Positions 1-7,819 of a DNA stretch of 64,000 bases are shown here, piece after piece. The DNA is taken from positions 62,001 to 126,000 of the forward strand of contig NZ_JHXI01000011.1 of the NCBI RefSeq assembly GCF_000621785.1. Direction: 5' to 3'. The notes beneath the pieces are model-generated. The model was not told where the DNA came from. It saw only the letters and a program-made list of their open reading frames with translations, and made no database searches. Made by a program: the position numbers and the translations under genes. The stretch's first letter is position 1. Every line of letters starts with the position of its first letter. This stretch comes from Ruminococcus flavefaciens ND2009. GTDB lineage: Bacteria > Bacillota > Clostridia > Oscillospirales > Ruminococcaceae.

Positions 1-2
1 AA

Positions 3-62
3 TTCGGGAGTGAAAAGGCTGAAAAACGGAGTGAAAGGGAAAAAGAAGACTATATGGCATAA
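3..62 (+). CDS. Possible 3' end of a gene cut by the window edge
   Basis: One plus-strand frame is open from the left edge and ends in a Lys/Glu/Arg-rich tail with a TAA at 60-62, about 20 nt before the TATAGAAGTTTT tag and hairpin at 105-134. Charged tails like this are common, and another frame is also open, so the assignment is weak. No function can be proposed from 19 residues. Confidence 0.2.
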   Translation, partial: FGSEKAEKRSEREKEDYMA

Positions 63-104
63 AAAGCGGCATACCCATAAGACAGATACCTATATAGAAG
101 TTTT

Positions 105-134
105 GCCCCTGAGTGTTACAAAGCACTCAGGGGC
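105..134. repeat. GCCCCTGAG-type hairpin (H2 family, copy 1)
   Basis: An 11-bp perfect stem (GCCCCTGAGTG with CACTCAGGGGC) with an 8-nt loop. It is preceded on the plus strand by TATAGAAGTTTT, a tag also found next to the hairpins at 998 and 58386. No T-run follows on either strand, so it is a poor canonical terminator, although it lies just past the end of the minus-strand gene at 171. Related hairpins occur near 2275, 28124, 33663 and 58644. Confidence 0.6.
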
Positions 135-170
135 ATTGTGCATATTTATGTTGCTAAGCTAAATCAGAAT

Positions 171-923
171 TTATTTGAAATAAGCGGTATCAAACTCCTC
201 ACCACTGTTCAGCTTATCCAGTAATTCCAGCAATCCTTTCTGACCATGAATCTCCATCCATTCGCTGACTTCATGTTTCGCATTCAGATAGCGGAAACGC
301 CTGTCCTCTATAGGATCTGCATAAAATTCAGAACCTGTATCCATATCTTCAAGAGGAACTGTGTTTTTTCCGTTATTAGTCTGTTCAATCCATGCATCCA
401 GCCCATATTGCTCACGAAAATCATTTTGCGTGGCAAGTCCCTCATCAAACCATGTGGGAATACTTTTCAAGGCTTTCATATTCAGGCGAGTATGCAGCTC
501 TGCATGAGTTAATTCATGTGCTATGATGTCGATATTCAGGTATTCATCTGAAACAGAAATGTAGTTTTTCTTCGCATATGAGGTTCGCGTATCATGATCT
601 CCGCCGAGCTTTGAAAGGAGCTTATCATCATCGCAGATAATTATGATCGTTGTATTTGTTTCGGTGCATTGTAATTCTCCGAAAAATGCTCTGTCCCGTT
701 CCAATGCTTCTTCCGTGAGCAGAATCGCATCTTTGATATTACCGGAATAGTTTTTGTTCACATAGATATGATCTGCTGCTTTTTCAAAGGAACTGCGGTA
801 TGGAACTGTCATTCGATAGCCTAAAGGCGTAAATTGAAAAAAACAGACAGCCGCCAGCAACACCAGCAGTATCAAAGAAATACAACAGCATATTATGATT
901 TTCTTCTTTGATTTCACTTTCAT
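171..923 (-). CDS. Membrane-anchored zinc metallopeptidase (gluzincin-like)
   Basis: The 250-residue product has a short basic N-terminus and one hydrophobic helix (about residues 9-30), then an extracytoplasmic domain. The HELTH zinc motif (HExxH) is followed about 25 residues later by WFDEGLA, whose Glu fits the third zinc ligand of gluzincin peptidases. These motifs are read directly; cleavage of peptide bonds is inferred and the substrate is unknown. The ATG at 923 has AGGAG 8 nt upstream. An in-frame TTG at 962 lies inside the -10 box of the promoter at 962-990 and cannot be the start. The gene is monocistronic, with an upstream terminator-promoter module and a hairpin downstream. Confidence 0.75.
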   Translation of the reverse strand: MKVKSKKKIIICCCISLILLVLLAAVCFFQFTPLGYRMTVPYRSSFEKAADHIYVNKNYSGNIKDAILLTEEALERDRAFFGELQCTETNTTIIIICDDDKLLSKLGGDHDTRTSYAKKNYISVSDEYLNIDIIAHELTHAELHTRLNMKALKSIPTWFDEGLATQNDFREQYGLDAWIEQTNNGKNTVPLEDMDTGSEFYADPIEDRRFRYLNAKHEVSEWMEIHGQKGLLELLDKLNSGEEFDTAYFK

Positions 924-961
924 GTTCATTTCTCCTGTAATTCCGATTTTTGTCAGTAACA

Positions 962-990
962 ATTATAGCACATCATCTCTGTACTGTCAA
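962..990 (-). promoter_or_regulatory. Sigma-A promoter for the metallopeptidase gene
   Basis: On the minus strand TTGACA and TATAAT are separated by exactly 17 nt, a perfect consensus. It directly follows the terminator hairpin at 998-1036, and the same hairpin-plus-promoter arrangement recurs at 58386-58460. Confidence 0.85.
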
Positions 991-997
991 TAAAAAC

Positions 998-1036
998 GCC
1001 ATAGTACTTCTGACTGTAAATCAGAAATACTATGGC
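998..1036 (-). terminator. Terminator hairpin (H1 family, copy 1)
   Basis: A 39-nt inverted repeat with outer arms GCCATAGTA and TACTATGGC and inner arms TTCTGA and TCAGAA. On the minus strand it is followed by GTTTTT. In that orientation its single non-Watson-Crick position is a T-G wobble; on the plus strand it would be a mismatch, which supports minus-strand function. It would stop transcripts from the DUF3592-like gene at 1084. Confidence 0.75.
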
Positions 1037-1083
1037 TTAAAACTTCTATATGAGTATCTTTCTTAAGGGCACGCCGCTTTTTC

Positions 1084-1734
1084 TTATTCGATTATGTCCG
1101 ACACTACCTTGCCGCCTTTTTCAGCGTACATCACAGGGAAGTAGTTACCTATGCTCACCCGCTTGTTAGGGAGAAAGGTATGCTTGCCTGTCTGGAGCTG
1201 TCCCCTGCTGTCAGTGAACTGATAGTCGCAGACGCACTGTGTAAAGCCGTCGCGTCCGCCGCCCTTTATGCCCACGTTTGTGATAACGCACTGGGTCTGT
1301 GTGCCGTTCTTTATGAGATAGCCCTGAACGCCGCGCTTCAGCATCATCTTTATGACGAGTATGATACCCAGGAGAGCAGAAACAGCAGCACCTGCAAACA
1401 TAAGTATACCCGCCAGCTTATCGGGCTTTCTGTATACCTCGAAGGGATTGCTCTCGTTTACGTAGCACTTATAGTGCTCACCCACGAATGTGGACTTTCC
1501 GCCGATACCATTGGAGATACGGGCGTTGATAGTCTTGCCCTCGGAGTTTACGTAGTCAACATTGACCTCGCTGGTGTTGCCGACTCTTACATAGTCCGTA
1601 ACAACGCAGTCCGTAAGCACTCCGCCCTCTGGGACAGTCATGGAATTGAGCGCCATGAATATGAGTGCTCCGGGTATCATCAGGATAAGTATGAGTCCGA
1701 TGAGTATGGGACCTGCCAGTGAATCTTTTTTCAT
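1084..1734 (-). CDS. DUF3592-like two-helix membrane protein
   Basis: The 216-residue product has an N-terminal hydrophobic helix (about residues 8-30), an extracytoplasmic segment of about 80 residues, a second helix (about 112-132) and a C-terminal domain ending in PVMYAEKGGKVVSDIIE. Two similar beta-rich segments with a V..Y.N...T/V...GK pattern flank the second helix, as in DUF3592-type proteins. No biochemical role is known to me. The start is the ATG at 1734 with AGGGGG 8-9 nt upstream. It has its own promoter at 1792-1820 and is closed by the hairpin at 998-1036, so it is probably a single-gene unit. Confidence 0.65.
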   Translation of the reverse strand: MKKDSLAGPILIGLILILMIPGALIFMALNSMTVPEGGVLTDCVVTDYVRVGNTSEVNVDYVNSEGKTINARISNGIGGKSTFVGEHYKCYVNESNPFEVYRKPDKLAGILMFAGAAVSALLGIILVIKMMLKRGVQGYLIKNGTQTQCVITNVGIKGGGRDGFTQCVCDYQFTDSRGQLQTGKHTFLPNKRVSIGNYFPVMYAEKGGKVVSDIIE

Positions 1735-1791
1735 AATAGTTCCCCCTTGAAAAAAATAAGATAATTCAGCTTGCGCTGTAAACATATTAAT

Positions 1792-1820
1792 ATAATACAT
1801 CATTCAGTGAGATTTGTCAA
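1792..1820 (-). promoter_or_regulatory. Sigma-A promoter for the DUF3592-like gene
   Basis: TTGACA, a 17-nt spacer and TATTAT on the minus strand, about 60 nt upstream of the ATG at 1734. Confidence 0.8.
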
Positions 1821-1846
1821 TAACTATTATTATTTTTGTACAAAAC

Positions 1847-2250
1847 ATAAATCATAATTTGCCGCTGAGCGAGCGGCGGCGCTAAGACGTCCGTGTATCA
1901 GCGAAAGGGCAGTTGCTCCTCGACACGGGGAGTGCTTTGGCAGCTGATATAAATCATAATTTTGCATTATGTAGGGGACGGCGTCCTCGACGTCCCACAA
2001 AATTCGTATTATAGTGGCGACTATCATCCGCTCAACCAGGGGACGCCTTCTCTTACAAGGCGTCCCCTCTCCCAAAACAGTCCACCGGACTGTTTTGGGA
2101 TTCACCCCTTGCGAGGCGCCTGACGTAATAAGGGGCTCTGCCCCTTGACCCCCGCCAGAGGCGCTGCCTCTGGACTCTGCCAAAGGAACACAGTCCCTTT
2201 GGAATCCCATTCATAGTTGCCGCAAGGTATTACGATAAATTATGATTTTT
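1847..2250. repeat. Large palindromic intergenic element (hairpin cluster)
   Basis: A 0.4-kb gene-free stretch bounded by inverted copies of AAATCATAATTT (1849-1860) and AAATTATGATTT (2237-2248), with an extra copy near 1951. Inside are several hairpins: a 12-bp stem with 7-nt loop at 2038-2068, a 13-bp stem with 3-nt loop at 2071-2099, AAGGGGC/GCCCCTT near 2130-2146, CCAGAGGC/GCCTCTGG near 2156-2173, and CCAAAGG/CCTTTGG near 2180-2202. A 126-codon open frame across it has no ribosome site and is a by-product of the palindromes. It shares its ends and the GTAGGGGACG core with the elements at 28168, 33431 and 58470. Confidence 0.8.
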
Positions 2251-2274
2251 CTCAGCAAACCCAACATATAAAAT

Positions 2275-2302
2275 GCCCCCGAGCTTTTGAACGCTCAGGG
2301 GC
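2275..2302 (-). terminator. Terminator of the transketolase operon (H2 family)
   Basis: On the minus strand GCCCCTGAGCG pairs with CGGGGGC-type sequence and is followed by ATTTTAT, about 45 nt beyond the stop of the gene at 2347. The stem is slightly imperfect compared with the copy at 105. Confidence 0.6.
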
Positions 2303-2346
2303 AAAAATTCTGTATGATTATCCGTCTGATGCCGCAGCCTAAGATA

Positions 2347-3291
2347 TTACTTCTTGAGAGCAGCCTTTACTGTCTTTACGATGTTCTCGGCAGAGAGGCC
2401 GAACTCCTTGAGCAGGTCTACTGCGGGACCTGAGTGACCGAACTCGTCGTTTACGCCTATCTTTACAACGGGAACGGGACAGCACTCTGTAACTGCCTCA
2501 GCAACTGCTGAGCCAAGACCGCCGATGACGCTGTGCTCCTCAGCTGTTACGATGAGACCTGTCTCCTTAGCGCACTTGCAGATGAGCTCCTTGTCAAGGG
2601 GCTTGATAGTGTGGATATTTACCACTCTTGCAGAAATACCCTCAGCCTCGAGAGTCTTTGCAGCCTCTACAGCCTCGTTTACCATGAGACCTGTTGCAAC
2701 GATGGTAACGTCCTTGCCGTCCTTCATGACAACGCCCTTGCCAAGCTCGAACTTGTAGCTTGCAGCGTCATTGATAACGGGCACAGCAAGTCTGCCGAAA
2801 CGCATATAAACGGGACCGTTGAAGTCCAGAGCAGCCTTTACGGCAGCCTTAGCCTCTACGTCGTCGCAGGGGTTGATGATAGTCATGCCGGGGATAGTTC
2901 TCATGAGAGCAATATCCTCATTGCACTGATGTGTAGCACCGTCCTCACCAACGGAGATACCTGCGTGTGTAGCGCCGATCTTTACGTTGAGGTGGGGATA
3001 GCCGATGGAGTTTCTTACTATTTCAAAAGCTCTGCCTGCTGCGAACATAGCGAATGTGCTTGCGAATGGGATCTTTCCGCAGGTAGCAAGTCCTGCGGCT
3101 ACGCCCATCATGTTAGCCTCAGCGATACCGCAGTCAAAGAAGCGGTCGGGATAAGCCTTCTTGAAAATTCCTGTCTTTGTTGCAGCAGCAAGGTCTGCAT
3201 CGAGAACTATCAGGTTCTTATATTCCTCGGCAAGCTCCTTGAGAGCCTCGCCGTAGCTTTCTCTGGTAGCCTTTTTGATAACATCTGCCAT
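2347..3291 (-). CDS. Transketolase, C-terminal subunit
   Basis: The 314-residue product carries the pyrimidine-binding and C-terminal domains of transketolase, matching the two-gene form of the enzyme. Visible features are GIAEANMMGVAAGLA near residue 35, GATHAGISVGEDGATHQ near 107 and the C-terminal VTAEEHSVIGGLGSAVAE segment. With the adjacent N-terminal subunit it transfers two-carbon units between sugar phosphates in the non-oxidative pentose phosphate pathway, using thiamine diphosphate. ATG at 3291 is preceded by GGAGG, and only 4 nt separate it from the upstream subunit's stop. It could be confused with 1-deoxyxylulose-5-phosphate synthase halves, but the split pairing and lengths fit transketolase. 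Confidence 0.92.
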   Translation of the reverse strand: MADVIKKATRESYGEALKELAEEYKNLIVLDADLAAATKTGIFKKAYPDRFFDCGIAEANMMGVAAGLATCGKIPFASTFAMFAAGRAFEIVRNSIGYPHLNVKIGATHAGISVGEDGATHQCNEDIALMRTIPGMTIINPCDDVEAKAAVKAALDFNGPVYMRFGRLAVPVINDAASYKFELGKGVVMKDGKDVTIVATGLMVNEAVEAAKTLEAEGISARVVNIHTIKPLDKELICKCAKETGLIVTAEEHSVIGGLGSAVAEAVTECCPVPVVKIGVNDEFGHSGPAVDLLKEFGLSAENIVKTVKAALKK

Positions 3292-3295
3292 TATA

Positions 3296-4135
3296 TTAGT
3301 CCTCCAATTCCTTTAACTGCGCATTAAGCTCTGACATAGCCTGGTCATACTGCTCCTTGTTGGGAGCTGTACCGTGCCAGCCTACCTGATTTTCCATGAA
3401 TGAAACGCCCTTGCCCTTAACGGACTTCTGAATGATAGCCACAGGCTTGTCCTTTACGGACTCAGCCTCTGTGAAGGCTCTGTCGATGTCATCGAAATCA
3501 TGAGCGTCCATAGTGATAACGTGCCAGCCGAATGCTGCGAACTTATCTGTGATAGGCTCGGGTGAGCATACCTCAGTGATAGGTCCGTCGATCTGGAGAC
3601 CATTGTTGTCAACGATAGCCACAAGGTTAGTCAGCTTCTTGTGAGCTGCGAACATAGCAGCCTCCCATACCTGACCCTCCTCGATCTCACCGTCGCCGAG
3701 GATAGTGTATACCTTGTATGACTTGCCGTCGATCTTTCCTGCAAGAGCCATGCCGCAGGCTGCGGAGATGCCCTGTCCGAGAGATCCGCTGGACATATCA
3801 ACGCCGGGGATATGGATACAGGGGTGACCCTGAAGGAGAGCACCGATATGACGGAGAGACTTCAGCTCCTCCTCGGGGAAATAGCCCTTCTGAGCCAGTA
3901 CCGAGTAGAGAGCGGGAGCTGTATGACCCTTTGAGAGTACAAGACGGTCTCTTTCGGGAGCGTCGGGGTTCTTGGGATCGTTGTTCATCTTGTTGAAGTA
4001 AAGATATGTCAGGGTATCGCTTATAGACAGCGAACCGCCGGGATGACCCGACTTAGCGTTATAGGTTCCCTCGATAACGCCCATTCTAACCTTGCAGGCT
4101 GTTTTCTGCAATTCCTTTTTAAGCTTTGCGTCCAT
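3296..4135 (-). CDS. Transketolase, N-terminal subunit
   Basis: The 279-residue product is the thiamine-diphosphate-binding half of transketolase. The motif LGDGEIEEGQVWEA (about residues 147-160) is the GDG...N-type cofactor site, with DNNGLQIDGP following, and SKGHTAPALY near residue 65 is typical of the family. It assembles with the product of the gene 4 nt downstream. The ATG at 4135 was chosen because GGAGG lies 5-7 nt upstream; an in-frame ATG 4 codons earlier is too close to the ribosome site. Upstream lies a repeat-rich gap and an unrelated AT-rich gene. Confidence 0.92.
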   Translation of the reverse strand: MDAKLKKELQKTACKVRMGVIEGTYNAKSGHPGGSLSISDTLTYLYFNKMNNDPKNPDAPERDRLVLSKGHTAPALYSVLAQKGYFPEEELKSLRHIGALLQGHPCIHIPGVDMSSGSLGQGISAACGMALAGKIDGKSYKVYTILGDGEIEEGQVWEAAMFAAHKKLTNLVAIVDNNGLQIDGPITEVCSPEPITDKFAAFGWHVITMDAHDFDDIDRAFTEAESVKDKPVAIIQKSVKGKGVSFMENQVGWHGTAPNKEQYDQAMSELNAQLKELED

Positions 4136-4186
4136 ATTGACCTCCATGATTTTATTTAACGGCTTCTGCCGCGATCAGTTTGTATC

Positions 4187-4250
4187 AGTTGTTAGTTTTT
4201 AGTTGTTAGTGCTTAGCTATGCGCTAACAGGTAACTACTAACCACTTTTT
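4187..4250. repeat. Degenerate TTAGT/ACTAA repeat tract
   Basis: Repeated GTTAGT-like units are followed by an imperfect inverted counterpart (GCGCTAAC, AACTACTAACCAC). A related direct copy, GCACTAATAACTAATCACTA, occurs near 5092 on the other side of the AT-rich gene, so the gene is bracketed by similar sequence. Confidence 0.5.
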
Positions 4251-4295
4251 TATTAAACGAGTAACTTGACGAATAATTATCAGCAATTACCCGTA

Positions 4296-5048
4296 TTAAC
4301 CGATATAATTTGCTATCTCATCAACATCTGTCAATCCAGATTTCATGCATTTATACACTATTTCAAACGCACTATAAGCTCTGTGAACTTCATAACGACC
4401 ATTTTTGTTATAAAATGCAGCCACTAAATCTGGGTTGCTTTCTTCAAGAGTTAGTGCATAAGAATTTCGCAGTGATTGATTTGTGCACATTTTGAACTTA
4501 CTATCTGACAACAAGAACTCGACCAATTTCCTTTTTGATTCGGCTAACAATGCATTCAACTTCTCAGTCTGTTCACTTAAATACCGATTATAGATTTCGT
4601 CTGTGTCATCAGTACCATAAGAATTAACCATTGATATCAACGCGATTTCAGGTTCATTAATTCTTTCTTGTTCTTCTATCCATTTTTCTTCAATGTTAAT
4701 TGAATAGCAAGAGTTTTCGCACTCTATAAGACACGTTAATCTATATGGTCTATCGAAATCATAAGATCTTATGCCATCATTGTACTTTTCAATCCGTGCC
4801 TTCAATTCATCATCCAATTCAATATCTATTGAATCAATAGTTTCTTCCGTAATAAGATACTTTTCAAAATCATAAAAGAAGTATTTATAAAAGACAATTC
4901 CTACATTTTTGATTTTTATAAACTCGACGAACTCGTCCAAGCTTATATCTAAAACAAATGGTCTGCGGCAGTTTTCATTGTTCAAATAACGGATAGGTAT
5001 TACATTATTTGAACTGAATACTTCTCTAAGTTTTTCTTCGCTTATCAC
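4296..5048 (-). CDS. AT-rich orphan gene, acidic protein of unknown function
   Basis: I do not recognise the family. The 250-residue product is acidic, has no signal peptide or membrane helix, and is rich in Asp/Glu/Tyr/Asn. Its C-terminal third (YRYEVHRAYSAFEIV-like) is probably helical. GTG at 5048 is preferred because GGGGTGAT precedes it; an in-frame TTG at 5084 has no ribosome site. Base composition is markedly more AT-rich than in the flanking transketolase and HAD genes, and related short repeats lie at 4187 and about 5092. This suggests recent acquisition. No adjacent integrase or partner gene is visible. Confidence 0.6.
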   Translation of the reverse strand: MISEEKLREVFSSNNVIPIRYLNNENCRRPFVLDISLDEFVEFIKIKNVGIVFYKYFFYDFEKYLITEETIDSIDIELDDELKARIEKYNDGIRSYDFDRPYRLTCLIECENSCYSINIEEKWIEEQERINEPEIALISMVNSYGTDDTDEIYNRYLSEQTEKLNALLAESKRKLVEFLLSDSKFKMCTNQSLRNSYALTLEESNPDLVAAFYNKNGRYEVHRAYSAFEIVYKCMKSGLTDVDEIANYIG

Positions 5049-5176
5049 ATAATCACCCCATTGTTTCTCAATATGACTTGACAATCAAGGCTTGGCTCTA
5101 TGCACTAATAACTAATCACTATCCACTTAATAATTATAGCGCAAAAAAAGTCGCATTGCAAGACTTTTCTTGCTCA

Positions 5177-5500
5177 CTATCTGAACAGCATCATCACCAG
5201 CACTATCATATAGAAGATGAAGAACCCCGTGCACACCACCGCAGGAAATGCTATGAGCATCTTGTTCTGCTTTTCGTGGAGGGTACCTCTTATCCTCAGT
5301 GCCTTGATAAGGAAGAGTGCTGCTCCCCACATGGGGAGAGCCCAGATGGCAAGTCCCAGCGTTGCGATGTCGCTGAGGGTAAAGTTTGCCGTGCTTCCCG
5401 AGCTGATGCCGCTTACGCTGCTGTATATGAGCAGCGCAAGAAGTCCCAGAGCGATAAGTACTCCGATGACATATATGCTTATTGCCGCCTTCTTTTTCAT
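5177..5500 (-). CDS. Small three-helix membrane protein
   Basis: The 107-residue product has three hydrophobic segments (about residues 6-27, 40-65 and 82-105) and a basic loop with RIRGTLHEKQNK between the last two. No family is recognised. It begins 4 nt after the stop of the HAD hydrolase gene and is probably co-transcribed with it. The ribosome site is weak. Its last codons precede a short AT-rich gap. Confidence 0.6.
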   Translation of the reverse strand: MKKKAAISIYVIGVLIALGLLALLIYSSVSGISSGSTANFTLSDIATLGLAIWALPMWGAALFLIKALRIRGTLHEKQNKMLIAFPAVVCTGFFIFYMIVLVMMLFR

Positions 5501-5504
5501 TGTT

Positions 5505-6326
5505 CTACTGTTTGCACCTTTCGATTATATAGTCTATGAGCTCCGCGACTGCGCCCTCGTCATTGGTGCGTGAGAGCACAAGGTCTGCCTTTGCCTTTAC
5601 GGAGTCCTCCGCGTTGGCGGGGCAGGCTCCCACATCGGCTCCGACTATCATCTCTATATCGTTGTCGAAGTCGCCGACGGACACGAAGGTACAGCCCTCC
5701 ATGCCTTTCAGTCTGCGGTATTCCGCCAGAGCGGAGCCCTTGCTCACGCCCTGAGGGAGCATTTCAAGAAAAATATCCGAGGACTTCACAAAATCCACGT
5801 CCTCATAAGCCAGCTTCCTTGTAAGGAGCTGCATATGCTCCACGTCCTCGGGAGCAAGTGAAAAAAGCACCTTCAGCCAGCCGCCGTCGCTGATGTCGGC
5901 AAGCTCCGCATAGTTGGGAACTATACCGCACAGCCTTGTGTGGAGCTGCTGATAATCCGTATTGCTGAAAACATAGGTGCCCTCGGTCTTCAGCACCTCT
6001 CCTCCTGCCTGAGGCATGAGCTCCAGAAGCTCCGCCGTATACTCCTTGGCGCGGAGGGTGAGGGGGTGGGTATAGAGGGTCTCTCCGCTGATATAATCGT
6101 GGATAGCCGCTCCGTTGTACATGATTATGGGATATTTCAGCCCGAGAATACTGCGGAACTGGTCAAAGGACTGGATAGTCCGTCCCGTAGCCACAGTGAA
6201 GCGTCCTCCCAGCGCCGTAAATCGCTCGATGGCAGAGCGGTCGGCGTCGGTTATCTCCTTGCGGCTGTTGAGGAGAGTGCCGTCCATGTCGCTGAGCAGC
6301 ACAACTCTCGATATATCTTCAAACAA
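5505..6326 (-). CDS. Cof-type HAD-superfamily phosphatase
   Basis: The 273-residue product has the HAD nucleophile motif DMDGTLLNS close to the N-terminus, the ATGR motif II region (FTVATGRT), a C2-type cap and the late motif VGDFDNDIEMI with paired acidic residues. Cof-type enzymes dephosphorylate sugar phosphates, FMN or similar metabolites; the substrate here cannot be read. The best start is a TTG at 6326 with AGGAG 7 nt upstream. The longer frame begins at another TTG at 6350, which would overlap rluD and lacks a ribosome site. The gene follows rluD by 10 nt. Confidence 0.85.
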   Translation of the reverse strand: MFEDISRVVLLSDMDGTLLNSRKEITDADRSAIERFTALGGRFTVATGRTIQSFDQFRSILGLKYPIIMYNGAAIHDYISGETLYTHPLTLRAKEYTAELLELMPQAGGEVLKTEGTYVFSNTDYQQLHTRLCGIVPNYAELADISDGGWLKVLFSLAPEDVEHMQLLTRKLAYEDVDFVKSSDIFLEMLPQGVSKGSALAEYRRLKGMEGCTFVSVGDFDNDIEMIVGADVGACPANAEDSVKAKADLVLSRTNDEGAVAELIDYIIERCKQ

Positions 6327-6336
6327 AGTATCACTC

Positions 6337-7251
6337 CTACATTTTCTCAAGCTTGTTCAGCACCGAAACGAAGTAATCGGGCAGGTCGCTCTGAAACTCC
6401 ATGTACTCCCCTGTTGTGGGGTGTACAAAGCCTATTTTACGGGCGTGAAGGCACTGTCCCTCCAGCCCCTTATAGGGCTTGCCGTAGACGTCGTCCCCGA
6501 GAACGGGGTGCCCGATATAGCTCAGGTGTACCCTTATCTGGTGGGTCCTTCCCGTTTCCAGTCTCAGCCTTACATGGGCGTAGCCGCCGTACTGCTTTAT
6601 GACGCTGTAATGAGTGACCGCATTCCTGGAATTCTCCGTGGTCACGCACATCTTCTTGCGGTCGGTCTTATGCCGCCCGATGGGAGCGTCAACAGTGCCC
6701 TCGGTGTCCTTGAAGTATCCGCAGGCCACTGCCTCGTACTCTCTTGTGAAGCTGTGTACCTTTATCTGCTCCGCCAGTTTAAGGTGGGAGGCATCGTTCT
6801 TTGCGACGATAAGAAGACCGCTGGTGTTCTTGTCGATACGGTGGACTATTCCCGGACGGATAACTCCATTTATGCCCGAAAGGCTGTCTCCGCAGTGATG
6901 CAGGAGAGCGTTCACGAGAGTCCCCGTGTAGTTGCCGTGAGCGGGGTGTACCACCATGCCCTTGGGCTTGTTGACCACAAGGAGGTCATCGTCCTCATAG
7001 ACGATGTCAAGGGGAATGTCCTCGGGAACAGCGTCCATGGGCTCCGGCTCGGGAATGGTGACGGCGATCTCCTCGCCGCCTCTGAGCTTGTAGTTCTTGC
7101 TTACGGCTTTGCCGTCGGCGAGAACCAGCTCCTTTTCGATGAGACCCTGTACTGCCGAGCGTGTAAGCTCCGCAATATTGTCCGAAATATACTTGTCTAT
7201 ACGGCTTCCCTTATCCTCGGGAGCAGCCGTGAGAACTGCCTGCTCACTCAT
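6337..7251 (-). CDS. rluD: 23S rRNA pseudouridine synthase RluD family
   Basis: The 304-residue product has an N-terminal S4 domain (GSRIDKYISDNI...) and the RluA/RluD catalytic segment GIVHRIDKNTSGLLIVAKND (about residues 127-146), with the catalytic Asp in HRIDK. The family isomerises uridines in large-subunit rRNA. The start at 7251 overlaps the end of lspA by 8 nt. A longer open frame to 7377 is only the shadow of lspA. The lspA-rluD pair is common in Firmicutes and suggests coupled translation. Confidence 0.93.
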   Translation of the reverse strand: MSEQAVLTAAPEDKGSRIDKYISDNIAELTRSAVQGLIEKELVLADGKAVSKNYKLRGGEEIAVTIPEPEPMDAVPEDIPLDIVYEDDDLLVVNKPKGMVVHPAHGNYTGTLVNALLHHCGDSLSGINGVIRPGIVHRIDKNTSGLLIVAKNDASHLKLAEQIKVHSFTREYEAVACGYFKDTEGTVDAPIGRHKTDRKKMCVTTENSRNAVTHYSVIKQYGGYAHVRLRLETGRTHQIRVHLSYIGHPVLGDDVYGKPYKGLEGQCLHARKIGFVHPTTGEYMEFQSDLPDYFVSVLNKLEKM

Positions 7252-7753
7252 TTGTCTCCGCCTTTTCCGCAGCGGCTTTCTTCTTTTTCTCAAGCTTTGG
7301 GTCGATGAACACGGCGTACCACAGAAGCAGCACGAATGCCACGGTAACGCATATATCTGCGACATTGAATATGGCAAAGTGGAACAGCTTTATCTCGAAC
7401 ATATCCACCACATACGCATAGCGGAAGCGGTCGATGAGGTTGCCTATGCCTCCTGCGATGAACAGTGCAAGAGCCACGTCCAGCAGCCTGGAACGGCGGA
7501 ATACCTTGAAAAGCAGTATCGCGCAGCCTATGACCACAAGGGTGGTGAAGCCGATGAGGAACCAGCGCTGTCCCGACATACTTCCAAATATGGCGCCGTC
7601 ATTTTCGAGATAGGTAAGATCCACGATCTTACGGCTGCCTATATGGATAAAGTCCATTGAGCCCACAGGCTTCAGTTCATGGACAGCCCAGTATTTCACA
7701 AGCTGGTCAGCCCCGATGAGAGCCACGACCATTACCGCAAGAAATATTGCCAT
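7244..7753 (-). CDS. lspA: Lipoprotein signal peptidase (signal peptidase II)
   Basis: The 169-residue product has four hydrophobic segments and the two conserved Asp motifs of the family: GGIGNLIDRFRYAYVVDM near residues 112-129 and FNVADICVTVAF near 138-149. It removes the signal peptide from prolipoproteins in the membrane; candidate clients in this window are the lipoproteins at 23362, 24195 and 27194. AAAGGA lies upstream of ATG 7753. A Lys/Ala/Glu-rich tail follows the last helix. Confidence 0.95.
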   Translation of the reverse strand: MAIFLAVMVVALIGADQLVKYWAVHELKPVGSMDFIHIGSRKIVDLTYLENDGAIFGSMSGQRWFLIGFTTLVVIGCAILLFKVFRRSRLLDVALALFIAGGIGNLIDRFRYAYVVDMFEIKLFHFAIFNVADICVTVAFVLLLWYAVFIDPKLEKKKKAAAEKAETNE

Positions 7754-7778
7754 ATTGTTTTATCCTTTCAATAAGACT

Positions 7779-7805
7779 GCCTGCCGACCGAGATAGCCGA
7801 CAGGC
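7779..7805 (-). terminator. Possible weak terminator after ileS
   Basis: On the minus strand GCCTGTCGGC can pair with GTCGGCAGGC (10 pairs including two wobbles, 7-nt loop), just past the ileS stop. It is followed by AGTCTTATTG rather than a clean T-run, so it may only partly stop transcription into lspA. Confidence 0.4.
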
Positions 7806-7819
7806 AATATAATTACATT

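Noticed and set aside
1830..2210. A 126-codon minus-strand frame in the hairpin cluster
   Set aside because: Its codons come from GC-rich palindromes, there is no ribosome site, and the sequence resembles other non-coding element copies.
4187..4250. Repeat tract considered as a CRISPR array
   Set aside because: Units are very short and degenerate, with no regular spacers and no cas genes.
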